Notes: generated by a model from the sequence alone, not told the origin. 52,167 nucleotides of DNA from Peptostreptococcaceae bacterium (GCA_029983575.1 JASBZE010000002.1:1-52167); one strand, 5' to 3'. Shown: positions 36,143-46,234, numbered from the stretch's first letter. Numbers and translations are program-made.

Positions 36143-36202
36143 CCACTACATATTGTGGTTTAAACCCCTTATTTTTGATCCCTAATACACTATATAGCAT
36201 AA
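36143..36202 (-). promoter_or_regulatory. nrdD promoter with two NrdR-box-like sites
   Basis: On the minus strand a clear box CCACAATATGTAGTGG (36158-36143) and a weaker one, TTATGCTATATAGTGT (36202-36187), have centres 44 bases apart. A TTGATT -35 and TATAGT -10 with a 17-base spacer place the -10 inside the second box, so binding there would block transcription. NrdR control of nrdDG is established widely; the assignment here is by resemblance. The rest of the 370-base gap holds the terminator at 36335-36380 and a long, AT-rich leader. Confidence 0.6.
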
Positions 36203-36334
36203 ACCAATAAAAATCAAGACATAATTTTCGATAAATTATGGATTTTTTTCTGTATTTAAGCAATGACAAAGGTTATGAATGAAAAAAAATTTTTAGATTT
36301 TTTTTGACAAAATTAGCACTATATGTTTTGAATA

Positions 36335-36380
36335 AAAAGCCATTTGTAAAATACCCCTTCAGGCTTAACAAATGGCTTTT
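36335..36380. terminator. Bidirectional terminator downstream of the glyoxalase-like gene
   Basis: 13-bp stem AAAAGCCATTTGT/ACAAATGGCTTTT with a 20-base loop and T/A runs on both sides. It closes the mutS-to-glyoxalase minus-strand block. Confidence 0.9.
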
Positions 36381-36418
36381 TTTAGATACAATAGATTGTG
36401 TTTATTAAATCTTATTAT

Positions 36419-36787
36419 TTATTTTTTTGACGGTACTATCTCAATCCAATATCCATCGGGATCAGAGATAAAATAAATCCCCATAGAAGGATTCTCGTAG
36501 CAGATAACTCCCATATCCTTGTGTTTTTGATAGAACTTTTCATACTCATCTGTTTCAAAAGCGAGATGATACTCCAAATCTCCTAAATTATACGGTTCTT
36601 TTCTATCTCTTAGCCAGGTTAACTCTAGTTGAAACTGAGTTAATGAATCTCCTAGATAAACGAGTTTAAAGCTTCCATCATCGGCATTTTTTTCTCTAAC
36701 TACTTTAAGACCCAAGGCCTCGTCGTAGAATTTCAGACTCTTTTCTAAGTCCAATACATTGAAGTTAAAGTGTGCGAAATATATCAT
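36419..36787 (-). CDS. Lactoylglutathione lyase-like VOC protein
   Basis: 122-residue glyoxalase I-like protein. AHFNFNVLDLEKSLKFYDEALGL starts the first beta-alpha-beta-beta-beta module. FQLELTWLRDR, YHLAFETDEYEKF and the C-terminal ISDPDGYWIEIVP give the second, and the usual metal ligands (His5, Glu in QLEL, His in YHLA, Glu in WIEI) are present. A methylglyoxal-detoxifying role is likely but glutathione may be absent in this organism, so the thiol partner is unknown. Confidence 0.85.
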   Translation of the reverse strand: MIYFAHFNFNVLDLEKSLKFYDEALGLKVVREKNADDGSFKLVYLGDSLTQFQLELTWLRDRKEPYNLGDLEYHLAFETDEYEKFYQKHKDMGVICYENPSMGIYFISDPDGYWIEIVPSKK

Positions 36788-36855
36788 GTACCCACCTTCT
36801 TTCTTTATTTTTAGAGTAAATTTCCATTTTTAAAATCAAAGTTGATTTTTTATAA

Positions 36856-37359
36856 CTAGAATTTGATAATCTCAGGTTCATGGTCTACGCTCTCTAGATA
36901 TTTCAATATATCTTTTTCTGCAATAGTTACCATCTTATTGTTTACATTTGGGTGAAAATTAAGTGGCTGCCCTCTAAATATCTCCTTATCCATATAAAGC
37001 TCCACAAGCTTCTCTTCATCGTTTATCAAAGAGAATGGATTAACTGATCCAGGTGTCAGGTTTAATACCTTTAGAAGTCTCTCAGCAGACCCAAAAGATA
37101 GTCTCGTACTTCCGATTAATTCTTTTACATTTTTTAAATCTACATCTTTGTCGTGTTCTAAAACTATCATGTAGTACTTATTTCCCTTAGCATTTCTCAA
37201 AAATAAGTTTTTACAGTGAACACCTTCGGCCCTATCCATTATTGATTTTAAATCCTCCGCTGTAAATAAAGGATCATGCTCGATAACCTTATAATCTATA
37301 CCTAATTTTTCAAGCCTGTCGTAAACTTTCTGTTCATTTTCTAAAATCTCTGTACTCAT
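36856..37359 (-). CDS. ProX-type Ala-tRNA(Pro) deacylase-like protein
   Basis: 167-residue free-standing YbaK/ProRS-insertion-domain protein, of the ProX/PrdX group that hydrolyses Ala-tRNA-Pro. VIEHDPLFTAEDL, GVHCKNLFLRNAKGNKYYMIVLEHDK (catalytic-region Lys in CKN) and LTPGSVNPFSLIND match the family. It compensates for mischarging by ProRS. It is separated from ynbB by ~70 bases. Exact substrate is family inference. Confidence 0.85.
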   Translation of the reverse strand: MSTEILENEQKVYDRLEKLGIDYKVIEHDPLFTAEDLKSIMDRAEGVHCKNLFLRNAKGNKYYMIVLEHDKDVDLKNVKELIGSTRLSFGSAERLLKVLNLTPGSVNPFSLINDEEKLVELYMDKEIFRGQPLNFHPNVNNKMVTIAEKDILKYLESVDHEPEIIKF

Positions 37360-37431
37360 AACTACTCTCCTTTTCTAAATACACATCTATTTTTAATTTA
37401 AAACCCAATGCATTGATTTAAAACATCAGAT

Positions 37432-38733
37432 TTATTTAAAATTTAATTTCATACCAGCTTTTTCTACCATATTTTGAAGTCCCATAAGTGAGCCCATCTT
37501 TGAATATTCAAATGTTAAGCCCCCTTGAAAATATACGTTGTAAGGTTCCCTTATAGGTCCATCCGCACTAAGCTCAATAGAAGACCCCTGTACAAAAGAT
37601 CCTGCCGCCATGATTACTTGATCATCATATCCTGGCATATCCCATGGAAGAGGCGTTACAAAAGAATCTACTGGAGCGGCCATCTGAACCCCTTGACAAA
37701 ATGAAATCAAAGCCTCAGCACTTCCAAGTTCAATAGCTTGGATAATATCGCTCCTATTATCCTTGTATTTAGGATGGACATTAAAACCTAATCTTTCAAA
37801 CAACCTAGAACAAAATATTGCCCCCATTAAAGCTTGTGATACAATATGCGGTGCTATAAATAGACCTTGCAACATTGTTCTAGTCTGCCCAAACGTAAGA
37901 CCACATTCTTTTCCTATCCCCGGTGAAGTCATTCTATATGCTATTAATTCTATTAAGTCCTTTCTTCCTGTTATGTAGCCACCTGTGAGAGCTAGGCCAC
38001 CACCTGGATTTTTGATCAAAGAACCTGCCATTACATCAACTCCAACCTCGGTAGGCTCTTTTATATCTAAAAACTCACCGTAACAATTGTCCACCATTAC
38101 AATTACATCTTCTCTGACTGATTTAACCCTCTTGACTGCCTCGCTTATATCGTCTATGGTCATAGCTTTTCTCCACGCATAACCCTTTGACCTCTGAATA
38201 ATAACCAACTTAGTCTTTTCATTTATACATTTTTCTATCCCGTCTAAATCTATATCGCCACTAGGCAAAAACTCTAGCTGTTTATACGATACCCCAAATT
38301 CATCGACTAGGTTTCCCTTTTCATGTCTAACTCCGATTACTCCTAGGAGGGTCTCGTAAGGCGAGGATGTTATAGAAAGTATTTCATCTCCTGGTCTTAC
38401 TATTCCCTGTATGGTTAGAGACAGGGCATGAGTTCCATTTACTATGATCGGTCTAACTATAGAATCCTCGGTTTTAAATATATTTGTATATATCTCCTCG
38501 ACTTTTTCTCTACCTATATCGTTGTATCCATAGCCAGTCGTCCAGTTAAAATGTATATCTGACAAACCTGCGTCTTGCATAGCCTTTAAAACCTTATATT
38601 GATTGAATTCGCTTATCTCTTTTAACTTTTTAAATTCTCCTTTGACGTCATCTAAAACGACTTCTGACATCTTAAAAATATCTTCGTTGATACCATATGA
38701 TTTTTTCATGAGATCTCTTGTCTGTTCTAACAT
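37432..38733 (-). CDS. ynbB: Methionine gamma-lyase family / aluminium-resistance-like PLP protein
   Basis: 433-residue fold-type I PLP enzyme of the YnbB group. ATGYGYND-like TTGYGYNDIGRE (about 64-75), GTHALSLTI, MVDNCYGEF (Asp, cofactor ring) and GSLIKNPGGGLA, whose Lys is the PLP Schiff-base residue (about 241), are visible. It often lies beside miaA and hfq in Clostridia. Here it overlaps the miaA stop by seven bases, and hfq is not between them. The physiological reaction is not established. Confidence 0.88.
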   Translation of the reverse strand: MLEQTRDLMKKSYGINEDIFKMSEVVLDDVKGEFKKLKEISEFNQYKVLKAMQDAGLSDIHFNWTTGYGYNDIGREKVEEIYTNIFKTEDSIVRPIIVNGTHALSLTIQGIVRPGDEILSITSSPYETLLGVIGVRHEKGNLVDEFGVSYKQLEFLPSGDIDLDGIEKCINEKTKLVIIQRSKGYAWRKAMTIDDISEAVKRVKSVREDVIVMVDNCYGEFLDIKEPTEVGVDVMAGSLIKNPGGGLALTGGYITGRKDLIELIAYRMTSPGIGKECGLTFGQTRTMLQGLFIAPHIVSQALMGAIFCSRLFERLGFNVHPKYKDNRSDIIQAIELGSAEALISFCQGVQMAAPVDSFVTPLPWDMPGYDDQVIMAAGSFVQGSSIELSADGPIREPYNVYFQGGLTFEYSKMGSLMGLQNMVEKAGMKLNFK

Positions 38734-39671
38734 GAACTACCCCCTAACCTATTTTCAATATAATCGTATATTTTATCCTTAGCCTCAGTATAACTCAGTT
38801 CAGAAAAGTTAATGTATAACTTGTCTTTATATCTTCTAAACCAAGTTCGTTGTCTTTTTGCGTACTGCCTTGTAGATATCTTTATCTTCTCAATAACCTC
38901 ATCTAGGGAATACAATCCGTCTATATAGTCAATTACTTCCTTGTATCCGATACCCTGCATAGACGTAAGGTTTCTATCATATCCTTTATTTAAAATACTT
39001 CTAACTTCATCTACCAGACCCTGATCGAACATCATATCAACTCTTTTGTATATCCTCTCATTTAGCTCTTCTTTATCCCTATCAAGAACTATTATAATTG
39101 GATTGTACTTGTCGTTTAAACTGAGGTCCTTTGTAAAATCGCGATTTGTTCCTCCACTTTCAACGACTTCTAAAGCTCTTATAACCCTCTTTACATTATT
39201 TGGATGTATTCTCTCAGCAGCCTGTGGATCCCTTTCCCTTAGGAAATCGTGCAGCTTTTCAGGACCAAGCTCATCTGCCAACTCCATATACTTCTCTCTT
39301 AATTCATCGTCCTTATCAGCCTTTGCAAAGTCCATATCGTATATAAGTGAATTTAAATAAAGACCTGTTCCTCCTGTGACTAAGGGCACTTTATTCTTAT
39401 TACTTATCTCCTCAATTGCTCGAGAAGCATCCTCCTTAAAGTCCGATACGCTGTAATTATCATCAGGGTCGACAAAATCTATGAGGTGGTGTTTTATTCC
39501 CTCTTTTTCTTCCTCAGTGACCTTGGCGCTACCTATGTCCATGTATTTGTATATCTGCATAGAGTCAGAGGATATTATTTCGCAATTAAATTTTTTAGCT
39601 ATATCTATTGACAGTGAAGTCTTTCCAACAGCAGTTGGCCCTGTCAATATGACAAGTGGTATTTTTTTCAT
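38727..39671 (-). CDS. miaA: tRNA dimethylallyltransferase
   Basis: Adds dimethylallyl to A37 of tRNAs reading UNN codons. 314 residues. P-loop GPTAVGKTSLSID (about 11-23), SSDSMQIYKYMDIGSAK, GGTGLYLN and the C-terminal TRQYAKRQRTWFRR region are all canonical. Its ATG overlaps the mutL stop by one base (GTAATG), and its own stop overlaps ynbB. Confidence 0.96.
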   Translation of the reverse strand: MKKIPLVILTGPTAVGKTSLSIDIAKKFNCEIISSDSMQIYKYMDIGSAKVTEEEKEGIKHHLIDFVDPDDNYSVSDFKEDASRAIEEISNKNKVPLVTGGTGLYLNSLIYDMDFAKADKDDELREKYMELADELGPEKLHDFLRERDPQAAERIHPNNVKRVIRALEVVESGGTNRDFTKDLSLNDKYNPIIIVLDRDKEELNERIYKRVDMMFDQGLVDEVRSILNKGYDRNLTSMQGIGYKEVIDYIDGLYSLDEVIEKIKISTRQYAKRQRTWFRRYKDKLYINFSELSYTEAKDKIYDYIENRLGGSSC

Positions 39672-41548
39672 TACATCCTCCTCTTAAACATCTTCTCTAT
39701 TTCATCGATTCCAATTTCTACCATTACAGGTCTTCCATGTGGGCACGTGTGTGGATTATCACATTCTCCAAGTTTTTCAAGCAATGCGTAAACATTGTGA
39801 TAGTCTATTATATCATGTGCCTTAATTGCAGTTTTACAAGCCATCTGAGCGAGATCATCAAGCCTTAAATCGTAAAAAGAATTTACCTTATCAATATTAT
39901 CAAGTATCTCCAAAATGAACTTTTCGCTTTCTGGCTCTCCAAAAATAACGGGAACCGCTCTTATAGCTATATGTCTGTTTCCAAATAGCTCAACCTCAAA
40001 ACCAAACCCTCTAAATATTTCTAGATTTTCCTCTATGACTACAATATCACTGGAGTTAACTTCCATAATTATAGGGGCTAGAAGAAACTGCGACTCTATA
40101 TCCTGATTTTTGTATTTTTTCATATATGTCTCATATAATATCCTTTCATGGGCAGCGTGTTGGTCTAGGAGAAACATAGTTTTTTCCTTCTGAAGTATTA
40201 TATAAGTATCAAAAATTATACCAATATATTTATAATTAAGATTCAAAAGTGATTCTTGCTTTGGCTTTTTGTCTTTTTTCTTTGGCTCAACCTCTAATAT
40301 ATCATTATATCCCATATTCGAAAGCTTCTTATCAACGGATAAAAAAGTTCCAAAACTATTATTCTTAAATCTATCGTACTCAGAAATTTCATCATTTACC
40401 AAGGTCTTTGCATCTTCTATATCACTAATCTCTGCTTTATTGTACTTATATTTTTTTTCCTTATCAATTTCCCTATCGACATTGTTTTCTCTATATTCAA
40501 CTTTTCTTACCGGTATATCCTCTCTAGAAAAATCAGATATTGACCTTCCTCCACTTAGATTAGATACCATTAACATACCTCTTAGATAATCAGATAGCTG
40601 TTGTTCCACATCCCTCTCATTTTCAAACTTTACTTCAAGTTTTTGTGGGTGTATGTTTACATCTAAACTGCTCGGGTTAATCGTCATATTTAAAAAGCAA
40701 ATTCCGTGTTTATTTATAGGAAGAACAGACTTATATGCTTCAGAGATAGACTCGCTAACAACCTTGCTCCTGACAAGGCGTCCATTAATAAATACTACTT
40801 GGAGATTTCTATTTGATCTGTATTCCCTGTTAGAACAAATATATCCGTCTAGTTTAAAAAGCTTATTTTCCGTATCGACCTCTATTAAATTAGATGCTAC
40901 GTCTCTTCCAAATACACTTCTTATCGTATCTTTTAATACTCCATTTCCCGGAGTCATAAGAGCTGTTTTTGAATTAGAGGTATATCTGAATTTAACTCTT
41001 GGGTTACCGCATGAAATTTTATTTATGAAATTGCTAATCTGAACTGTCTCAGCTGAATCAGACTTTAAGAATTTTTTTCTGGCAGGTACATTGTAAAATA
41101 AATCCTTAATCTCTATTGTTGTTCCAACATTTGTTCCTATAGGCTCCTTTTTTACTACGACGCCACCATCTATTATCATATGAGTCCCAACAGGCTCTTC
41201 TTTTATTCTCGTCTTTATCTCAACCTTAGTTACTGAACTAATAGCTGCAAGAGCTTCCCCTCTGAATCCTAGAGTTAAAATGTTATTTAAGTCTTCAACA
41301 GATGTTATCTTGCTCGTTGCATGCCTTAAGAAAGCTTTTTTTACTTCGCTTGAAGCTATTCCACTTCCGTTGTCGCTAATTTTTATATATGACTTTCCCC
41401 CGTTTTTAATTTCTACATCTATAGAAGTCGCACCTGAATCCAAAGAGTTTTCGACTAACTCCTTTACAATTGATGCGGGCCTATCTACAACTTCTCCCGC
41501 CGCTATCTTATCTATTGTTGAATTATCTAAAACATTAATTACATTCAC
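39671..41548 (-). CDS. mutL: DNA mismatch repair protein MutL
   Basis: 625 residues. The GHKL ATPase motifs are VDRPASIVKELVENSLD (about 22), ISDNGSGI, TLGFRGEAL and the ATP-lid region. The C-terminal dimerisation domain carries LLDQHAAHERILYE (DQHAxxE-type endonuclease motif) and the CPHGRP motif, so it should be a nicking MutL as in bacteria without MutH. It is nine bases downstream of mutS and overlaps miaA. Confidence 0.96.
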   Translation of the reverse strand: MNVINVLDNSTIDKIAAGEVVDRPASIVKELVENSLDSGATSIDVEIKNGGKSYIKISDNGSGIASSEVKKAFLRHATSKITSVEDLNNILTLGFRGEALAAISSVTKVEIKTRIKEEPVGTHMIIDGGVVVKKEPIGTNVGTTIEIKDLFYNVPARKKFLKSDSAETVQISNFINKISCGNPRVKFRYTSNSKTALMTPGNGVLKDTIRSVFGRDVASNLIEVDTENKLFKLDGYICSNREYRSNRNLQVVFINGRLVRSKVVSESISEAYKSVLPINKHGICFLNMTINPSSLDVNIHPQKLEVKFENERDVEQQLSDYLRGMLMVSNLSGGRSISDFSREDIPVRKVEYRENNVDREIDKEKKYKYNKAEISDIEDAKTLVNDEISEYDRFKNNSFGTFLSVDKKLSNMGYNDILEVEPKKKDKKPKQESLLNLNYKYIGIIFDTYIILQKEKTMFLLDQHAAHERILYETYMKKYKNQDIESQFLLAPIIMEVNSSDIVVIEENLEIFRGFGFEVELFGNRHIAIRAVPVIFGEPESEKFILEILDNIDKVNSFYDLRLDDLAQMACKTAIKAHDIIDYHNVYALLEKLGECDNPHTCPHGRPVMVEIGIDEIEKMFKRRM

Positions 41549-41556
41549 ATTATCAC

Positions 41557-44175
41557 CTATTTTGCCTTTTCTTTTAGTTCATTAAGTATGTTCATTGCCT
41601 CAAGAGGTGTAAGCATAAAAATATCCACGTTTTTCAAAGTCTCAATAATCTCAGTATTTGCAGACCCAGTATTTTCAACTTCAGTTTTTACTGTCTTAAT
41701 GACCTCCCCCACACTTTCAGAACCGCTTTTTATAATTTCAGCATTTTTATTATGGGTTTTTTCTAAACTCAATAAGATTTCATCGGCCCTATTAATAATC
41801 TCTTCTGGAATTCTAGCCAGTTTTGCTACGTAAATACCGTAACTTCTATCCGCCGGTCCCTCTATAATATTTCTTAAAAACACTATATCGTCCCCATCTT
41901 CTTTAACTTCTACTGAATAGTTTTTTACGTTATCGTATTCGGCATCCATGTCAGTAAGTTCGTGGTAGTGAGTTGCAAACAGTGTTTTAGCCTTGATCTT
42001 TTCATGTATATGCTCAACTATCGACCAAGCAAGACTTATTCCGTCATAAGTACTAGTACCTCTACCAATCTCATCTAATATTATTAGGGACTTGTCAGTA
42101 GCGTTACTCAATATATGAGAAACTTCTGCCATCTCAACCATAAATGTAGACTGACCGTGTGCAAGGTCATCACTTGCTCCAACCCTTGTAAATATCCTGT
42201 CTAATATAGGTATTTTAGCCTCTTTTGCAGGTACAAACGATCCTATGTGAGCCATCAGTGATATCAGTGCGGACTGTCTCATATAAGTCGATTTTCCCGA
42301 CATATTCGGACCGGTTATTATATTTATCAAACTTTTATTCCTATCAAAAAAAGTATCATTTGGAATGAATTTCTCCCTTCCTGTTATAGCTTCAATTACC
42401 GGATGTCTCCCATCTTTAATATAGAATTCATCATCGTCAACAATTGTTGGCCTTATATACTCATTTTCCATAGCTACTGACGCATGAGAAGAAAATACGT
42501 CAATAAGAGCTATTATCCTAGCAGTTTCTTGCAATCTAAATATATTTTCACGCAAATTTCCACTAAGTTCTACAAATATGTCATATTCAAGGTCCTTAAT
42601 CCTGCTCTCAGCATTGATAATCTTATCTTCAATCTCTTTTAACTCGGGAGTAATAAATCTCTCGGCATTGACTAGTGTTTGCTTTCTAATATACTCCTCT
42701 GGCAATACAATCTGAGCTAACTGAGCCTTAGTTATTTCGATGTAGTAACCAAAAACCTTGTTATATCCAACTTTCAAGTTTTTTGTATTTAACTTCTCTT
42801 TTTCCCTAACTTCTATCGATGATATTATCCCGGCACCGTTTTTATATATATCCCTCAACTCATCAAGTTCTTTGCTTACATTGTCACTTATTATATTACC
42901 CTCTCTTATGCTCATCTTTGGATCTTCTAGGATAGTCTCGTCAATTAAATTGAATATATCCTCTAATGTATCCATATCTTCAACTAATGATACTATTGAA
43001 GCAGAGTTTGAGTCTAATAAAATGCTCTTTAACGCGGGGAGATATCTTAGGCTTTCCTTTAAACTGTTTAATTCCTTTGGATTCACCTTATCATAAGCTA
43101 TCTTAGCGCAGATCCTCTCAATGTCGTATATATGTTTGAGTGTGTACGATACATCCATGTTTAATGGGTAGTCGTTAAATAAAGCCTCTATGGAGTCAAG
43201 CCTATTTTCTATTTTTTCTTTAGAAATAAGGGGTTCTTCAATGTGCTTTTTAAGTAATCTAGCTCCCATTGCCGTAGATGTCCTATCCAATACGCTAAGG
43301 AGGGACCCTTTCTTTTTAGATCCCCTAATCGTCTCCGTCAACTCCAAATTCGACCTCGTAAAATTATCCAAAACCATGAAATCATCAAGAGTGTACATTC
43401 TGAATCTATTTATATTTCCCGCGATCTGTTTTTGTGTAGATGCTATATAGTCTAGGCAAATTGCCATGGCGATAATAAGTCCATCTTTATCAACGGTATT
43501 TATATTATTTATCTGTTCATTTGTAAAATACTTTTTCAATATTTCCAAAGAGTTTTTTGAATTATATTTTGATCTATAATCACCTAGATTTTGTGCTAGG
43601 GTATTTATATCTACCTTTGATACACTCTCATAAATATCACCGGATAACAAAGCCTCAGATGGTCTTATCCTAAGTATTTCATCCATTGCCCTCCTTATAT
43701 CGGACTGTGTTGACATAAACTCGCCAGTAGATATATCTATATATGCTAGAGATACTAGTTCATCTATTTTTATGGCTACCAAAAGATAGTTATTTGATTT
43801 ATTATCTAAAAAAGACTCGTCTAATAGTGTGCCCGGCGTAACAATCCTCACAACCTCTCTTTTGACGATCCCTTTTACCGATCTAGGATCTTCCATTTGT
43901 TCGGCTATAGCAACCTTGTATCCAGCTTCAACCAACCTGCTTATATATGATTCAGCACTGTGATGAGGTACTCCACACATTGGAGCTTTCTCATCAAGCC
44001 CGCATGATTTTGCAGTCAATGCAATCTCCAATACATCAGAAGCTAGGAGAGCATCTTCAAAAAACATTTCATAAAAGTCTCCTAGCCTAAACATTAGTAT
44101 GCAGTCTTTGTATTCTTCTTTAGTTTCAAGGTATTGCCTCATCATTGGAGTTACCTTTTTTAAATCTATATTCAT
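41557..44175 (-). CDS. mutS: DNA mismatch recognition protein MutS
   Basis: 872 residues from the ATG at 44175, after GGAGAGC; the 44190 start is less well supported. The mismatch-wedge motif RLGDFYEMF contains the Phe-x-Glu pair (about 35-37). The Walker A is TGPNMSGKSTYMRQ, Walker B LIILDEIGRGTSTYDG, and FATHYHELTDM the switch region. It begins the mutS-mutL-miaA-ynbB unit. Confidence 0.97.
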   Translation of the reverse strand: MNIDLKKVTPMMRQYLETKEEYKDCILMFRLGDFYEMFFEDALLASDVLEIALTAKSCGLDEKAPMCGVPHHSAESYISRLVEAGYKVAIAEQMEDPRSVKGIVKREVVRIVTPGTLLDESFLDNKSNNYLLVAIKIDELVSLAYIDISTGEFMSTQSDIRRAMDEILRIRPSEALLSGDIYESVSKVDINTLAQNLGDYRSKYNSKNSLEILKKYFTNEQINNINTVDKDGLIIAMAICLDYIASTQKQIAGNINRFRMYTLDDFMVLDNFTRSNLELTETIRGSKKKGSLLSVLDRTSTAMGARLLKKHIEEPLISKEKIENRLDSIEALFNDYPLNMDVSYTLKHIYDIERICAKIAYDKVNPKELNSLKESLRYLPALKSILLDSNSASIVSLVEDMDTLEDIFNLIDETILEDPKMSIREGNIISDNVSKELDELRDIYKNGAGIISSIEVREKEKLNTKNLKVGYNKVFGYYIEITKAQLAQIVLPEEYIRKQTLVNAERFITPELKEIEDKIINAESRIKDLEYDIFVELSGNLRENIFRLQETARIIALIDVFSSHASVAMENEYIRPTIVDDDEFYIKDGRHPVIEAITGREKFIPNDTFFDRNKSLINIITGPNMSGKSTYMRQSALISLMAHIGSFVPAKEAKIPILDRIFTRVGASDDLAHGQSTFMVEMAEVSHILSNATDKSLIILDEIGRGTSTYDGISLAWSIVEHIHEKIKAKTLFATHYHELTDMDAEYDNVKNYSVEVKEDGDDIVFLRNIIEGPADRSYGIYVAKLARIPEEIINRADEILLSLEKTHNKNAEIIKSGSESVGEVIKTVKTEVENTGSANTEIIETLKNVDIFMLTPLEAMNILNELKEKAK

Positions 44176-44347
44176 ACGCTCTCCAATCATAGTTTAATCA
44201 TTAATTTCTGTCTAATAACCTACAATATATTATAACATAACCAAATGAATAAGTACTAAAATTTTGGTTTCTCGACTATCGCCAATATTAATACCTTATC
44301 TGAAAGCTAAAAATATCTTAATTAAACACTTTATAAAAATAACATAT

Positions 44348-44398
44348 AAAAAGCCGGTTATATATATTGTTTCATAAATACAACCGGCACTTCAATTT
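44348..44398 (-). terminator. Terminator after the thiamine-precursor transporter operon
   Basis: On the minus strand GCCGGTT/AACCGGC (7 bp, 32-base AT loop) is followed by five T, about 55 bases past the ATPase stop. Confidence 0.7.
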
Positions 44399-44451
44399 CA
44401 CTATAAACTATCTAAATAGATTATTTTAACTTTAATAAAACCATCGCTAAA

Positions 44452-45156
44452 CTATGCTAAAAGATCCAAAATGTCTTTTTTTATATGAATCATATTTTCC
44501 TCATTTCTTTTACCTTCATCAGTCAAGTCGATTATCTCTAATACCTTGGCTGGCTTATCCGAAAAGACGTAGATCTTATCAGAAAGATTTAAAGCCTCAT
44601 CAATATCGTGAGTTATCATCACAATTGATGTTGGAATTTTCTTTCTCAGGTTTATAAGCCACTCCTGCATGGAATACCTTGTGATTGAATCTAAGGAACC
44701 AAAGGGCTCATCAAGCAGCATTATATCGTGAGAAGTGATGAATGTACGCATGAAATTAGCCCTTTGCTTCATACCCCCTGATAGCTCATCTGGAAACCGC
44801 ATCTCATAGCCAGAAAGTCCAAAGACCCCAAAAAGTTCCTTAACCTTATCTCTAGCAATTTTCTTTGACTCACCTTTTAGAACATAAGGCAGGCTTACAT
44901 TATCTATTATGTTCTTATGAGGAAGTAACAAATCATTTTGATACATATAACTTAACTTGCCATTTACATCTACATTACCAGAATCAGCATCGATTAGCCT
45001 AGATATAATATTGAATACTGTACTCTTGCCACTACCGCTTGGCCCAACGATAGAAATAAATTCCCCCTCTTTTAAAGAAAGGCTAATTCTATCTAAGATT
45101 TTATTTCCATCGAAGGATTTTTCAATATCCTCTAGCTTTATCTTTACTTTCTCCAT
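44452..45156 (-). CDS. thiZ: ThiZ-like ABC transporter ATPase
   Basis: 234 residues. Walker A GPSGSGKSTV (about 38-47), Q-loop YMYQNDLLLPHKN, signature LSGGMKQR, Walker B IMLLDEPFGSLD and switch His in ITHDIDEA are intact. It resembles SsuB/TauB-type ATPases and, in this operon with an NMT1 protein and under a thi-box, is ThiZ of a pyrimidine-precursor importer. It follows the binding protein by 20 bases. Confidence 0.85.
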   Translation of the reverse strand: MEKVKIKLEDIEKSFDGNKILDRISLSLKEGEFISIVGPSGSGKSTVFNIISRLIDADSGNVDVNGKLSYMYQNDLLLPHKNIIDNVSLPYVLKGESKKIARDKVKELFGVFGLSGYEMRFPDELSGGMKQRANFMRTFITSHDIMLLDEPFGSLDSITRYSMQEWLINLRKKIPTSIVMITHDIDEALNLSDKIYVFSDKPAKVLEIIDLTDEGKRNEENMIHIKKDILDLLA

Positions 45157-45176
45157 AAACTCAACAACCTTTCATC

Positions 45177-46220
45177 TTACTTTTCAGGCAAAAACTCATT
45201 GGTAAATGCATCTTCAAGCTTTAGATCTTTTTGTATCAAATTATTAGACTTCATAAAGTCCGCATAATTTTTCCAAACTTCATCTTTCATAAGTCCCCAT
45301 CTAGGAGCATCTTCTTTATATTTTTTTGATAGGAATTTTTGACTTTCTTTTACTAGCATTTTATCTAGTTCAGGTGCGTTTTTTATTAGTATATCAGCAG
45401 ATTTTTCTGGATTATCTATAGCAAAATCATACCCTTTAGCAGTTGCCGCCATAAACTTTTTAACTAGCTCAGGGTTGTTTTTTATCTTATTATCACTAGT
45501 CATGATGACTGGAGTATAGTAATCCAAATTTTTATTTAGACTATTTACTGGTATGTAGTTTAGTTTTTGGTTGTGAAGCTTGGCTTCAATAACAGTCCAA
45601 CCCTCAAATACCCAAGCAAAATCTATATTTTTCTTAGTCGCTGTCAAAAAGTCATCTGTTCCGATATCTACTATCTTTAACTTACTAAAATCAGCTCCAT
45701 CTTGCTCCATAACTGATTTTATAACGGCTCTTTCAGCTTCAGCTCCCCAACCGCCATAGGTTTTTCCCTCAAAATCCTTAGGAGTTTTTATATTTTTATC
45801 AGCTGGAGAAGCAAAACCTGAGGTATTGTGCTGAATTACAGCAGCAATCGCCTTTATTGGTAGTACGTCTTTTCCTGTTCTTGCGTAAGTTATCTCTTCT
45901 TGATATGATACTCCGAAATCTGCCTTGTCAGTTGCCACGAGTGTAGCTGCTCCATTTTCCGGCGGTTGGACAATATCTACATCAAGCCCCTGCTCTTTAT
46001 AATATCCATTATCCTTAGCTACGTAAAGTCCGGTATGATTTGTATTAGGAGTATAATCCAATACAACGGTAATTTTCTTTAGATCCCTATCATTTCCCTT
46101 TGTTTCTTCCTTTGGGGCACAACCAACCATAACCGCTCCCAAAGTCAGTGCTAAAAAAGATGCAGTAATCTTTTTCACCATATTTTTATCAGTGTTTTTT
46201 AAATAATTTAATACTTTCAT
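45177..46220 (-). CDS. thiY: ThiY-like NMT1/THI5 substrate-binding lipoprotein
   Basis: 347 residues. The signal peptide ends in the lipobox MVGC (Cys about 34). The mature protein begins with the ThiY signature DYTPNTNHTGLYVAKDNGYYKEQGLDV, and the NMT1 fold continues with DFGVSYQEEITYAR and TYGGWGAEAERAV. Family members bind N-formyl-4-amino-5-aminomethyl-2-methylpyrimidine or related thiamine precursors outside the cell. It starts after AAGGAGGAATT. The operon order is permease, binding protein, ATPase. Confidence 0.88.
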   Translation of the reverse strand: MKVLNYLKNTDKNMVKKITASFLALTLGAVMVGCAPKEETKGNDRDLKKITVVLDYTPNTNHTGLYVAKDNGYYKEQGLDVDIVQPPENGAATLVATDKADFGVSYQEEITYARTGKDVLPIKAIAAVIQHNTSGFASPADKNIKTPKDFEGKTYGGWGAEAERAVIKSVMEQDGADFSKLKIVDIGTDDFLTATKKNIDFAWVFEGWTVIEAKLHNQKLNYIPVNSLNKNLDYYTPVIMTSDNKIKNNPELVKKFMAATAKGYDFAIDNPEKSADILIKNAPELDKMLVKESQKFLSKKYKEDAPRWGLMKDEVWKNYADFMKSNNLIQKDLKLEDAFTNEFLPEK

Positions 46221-46234
46221 AATTCCTCCTTGAA

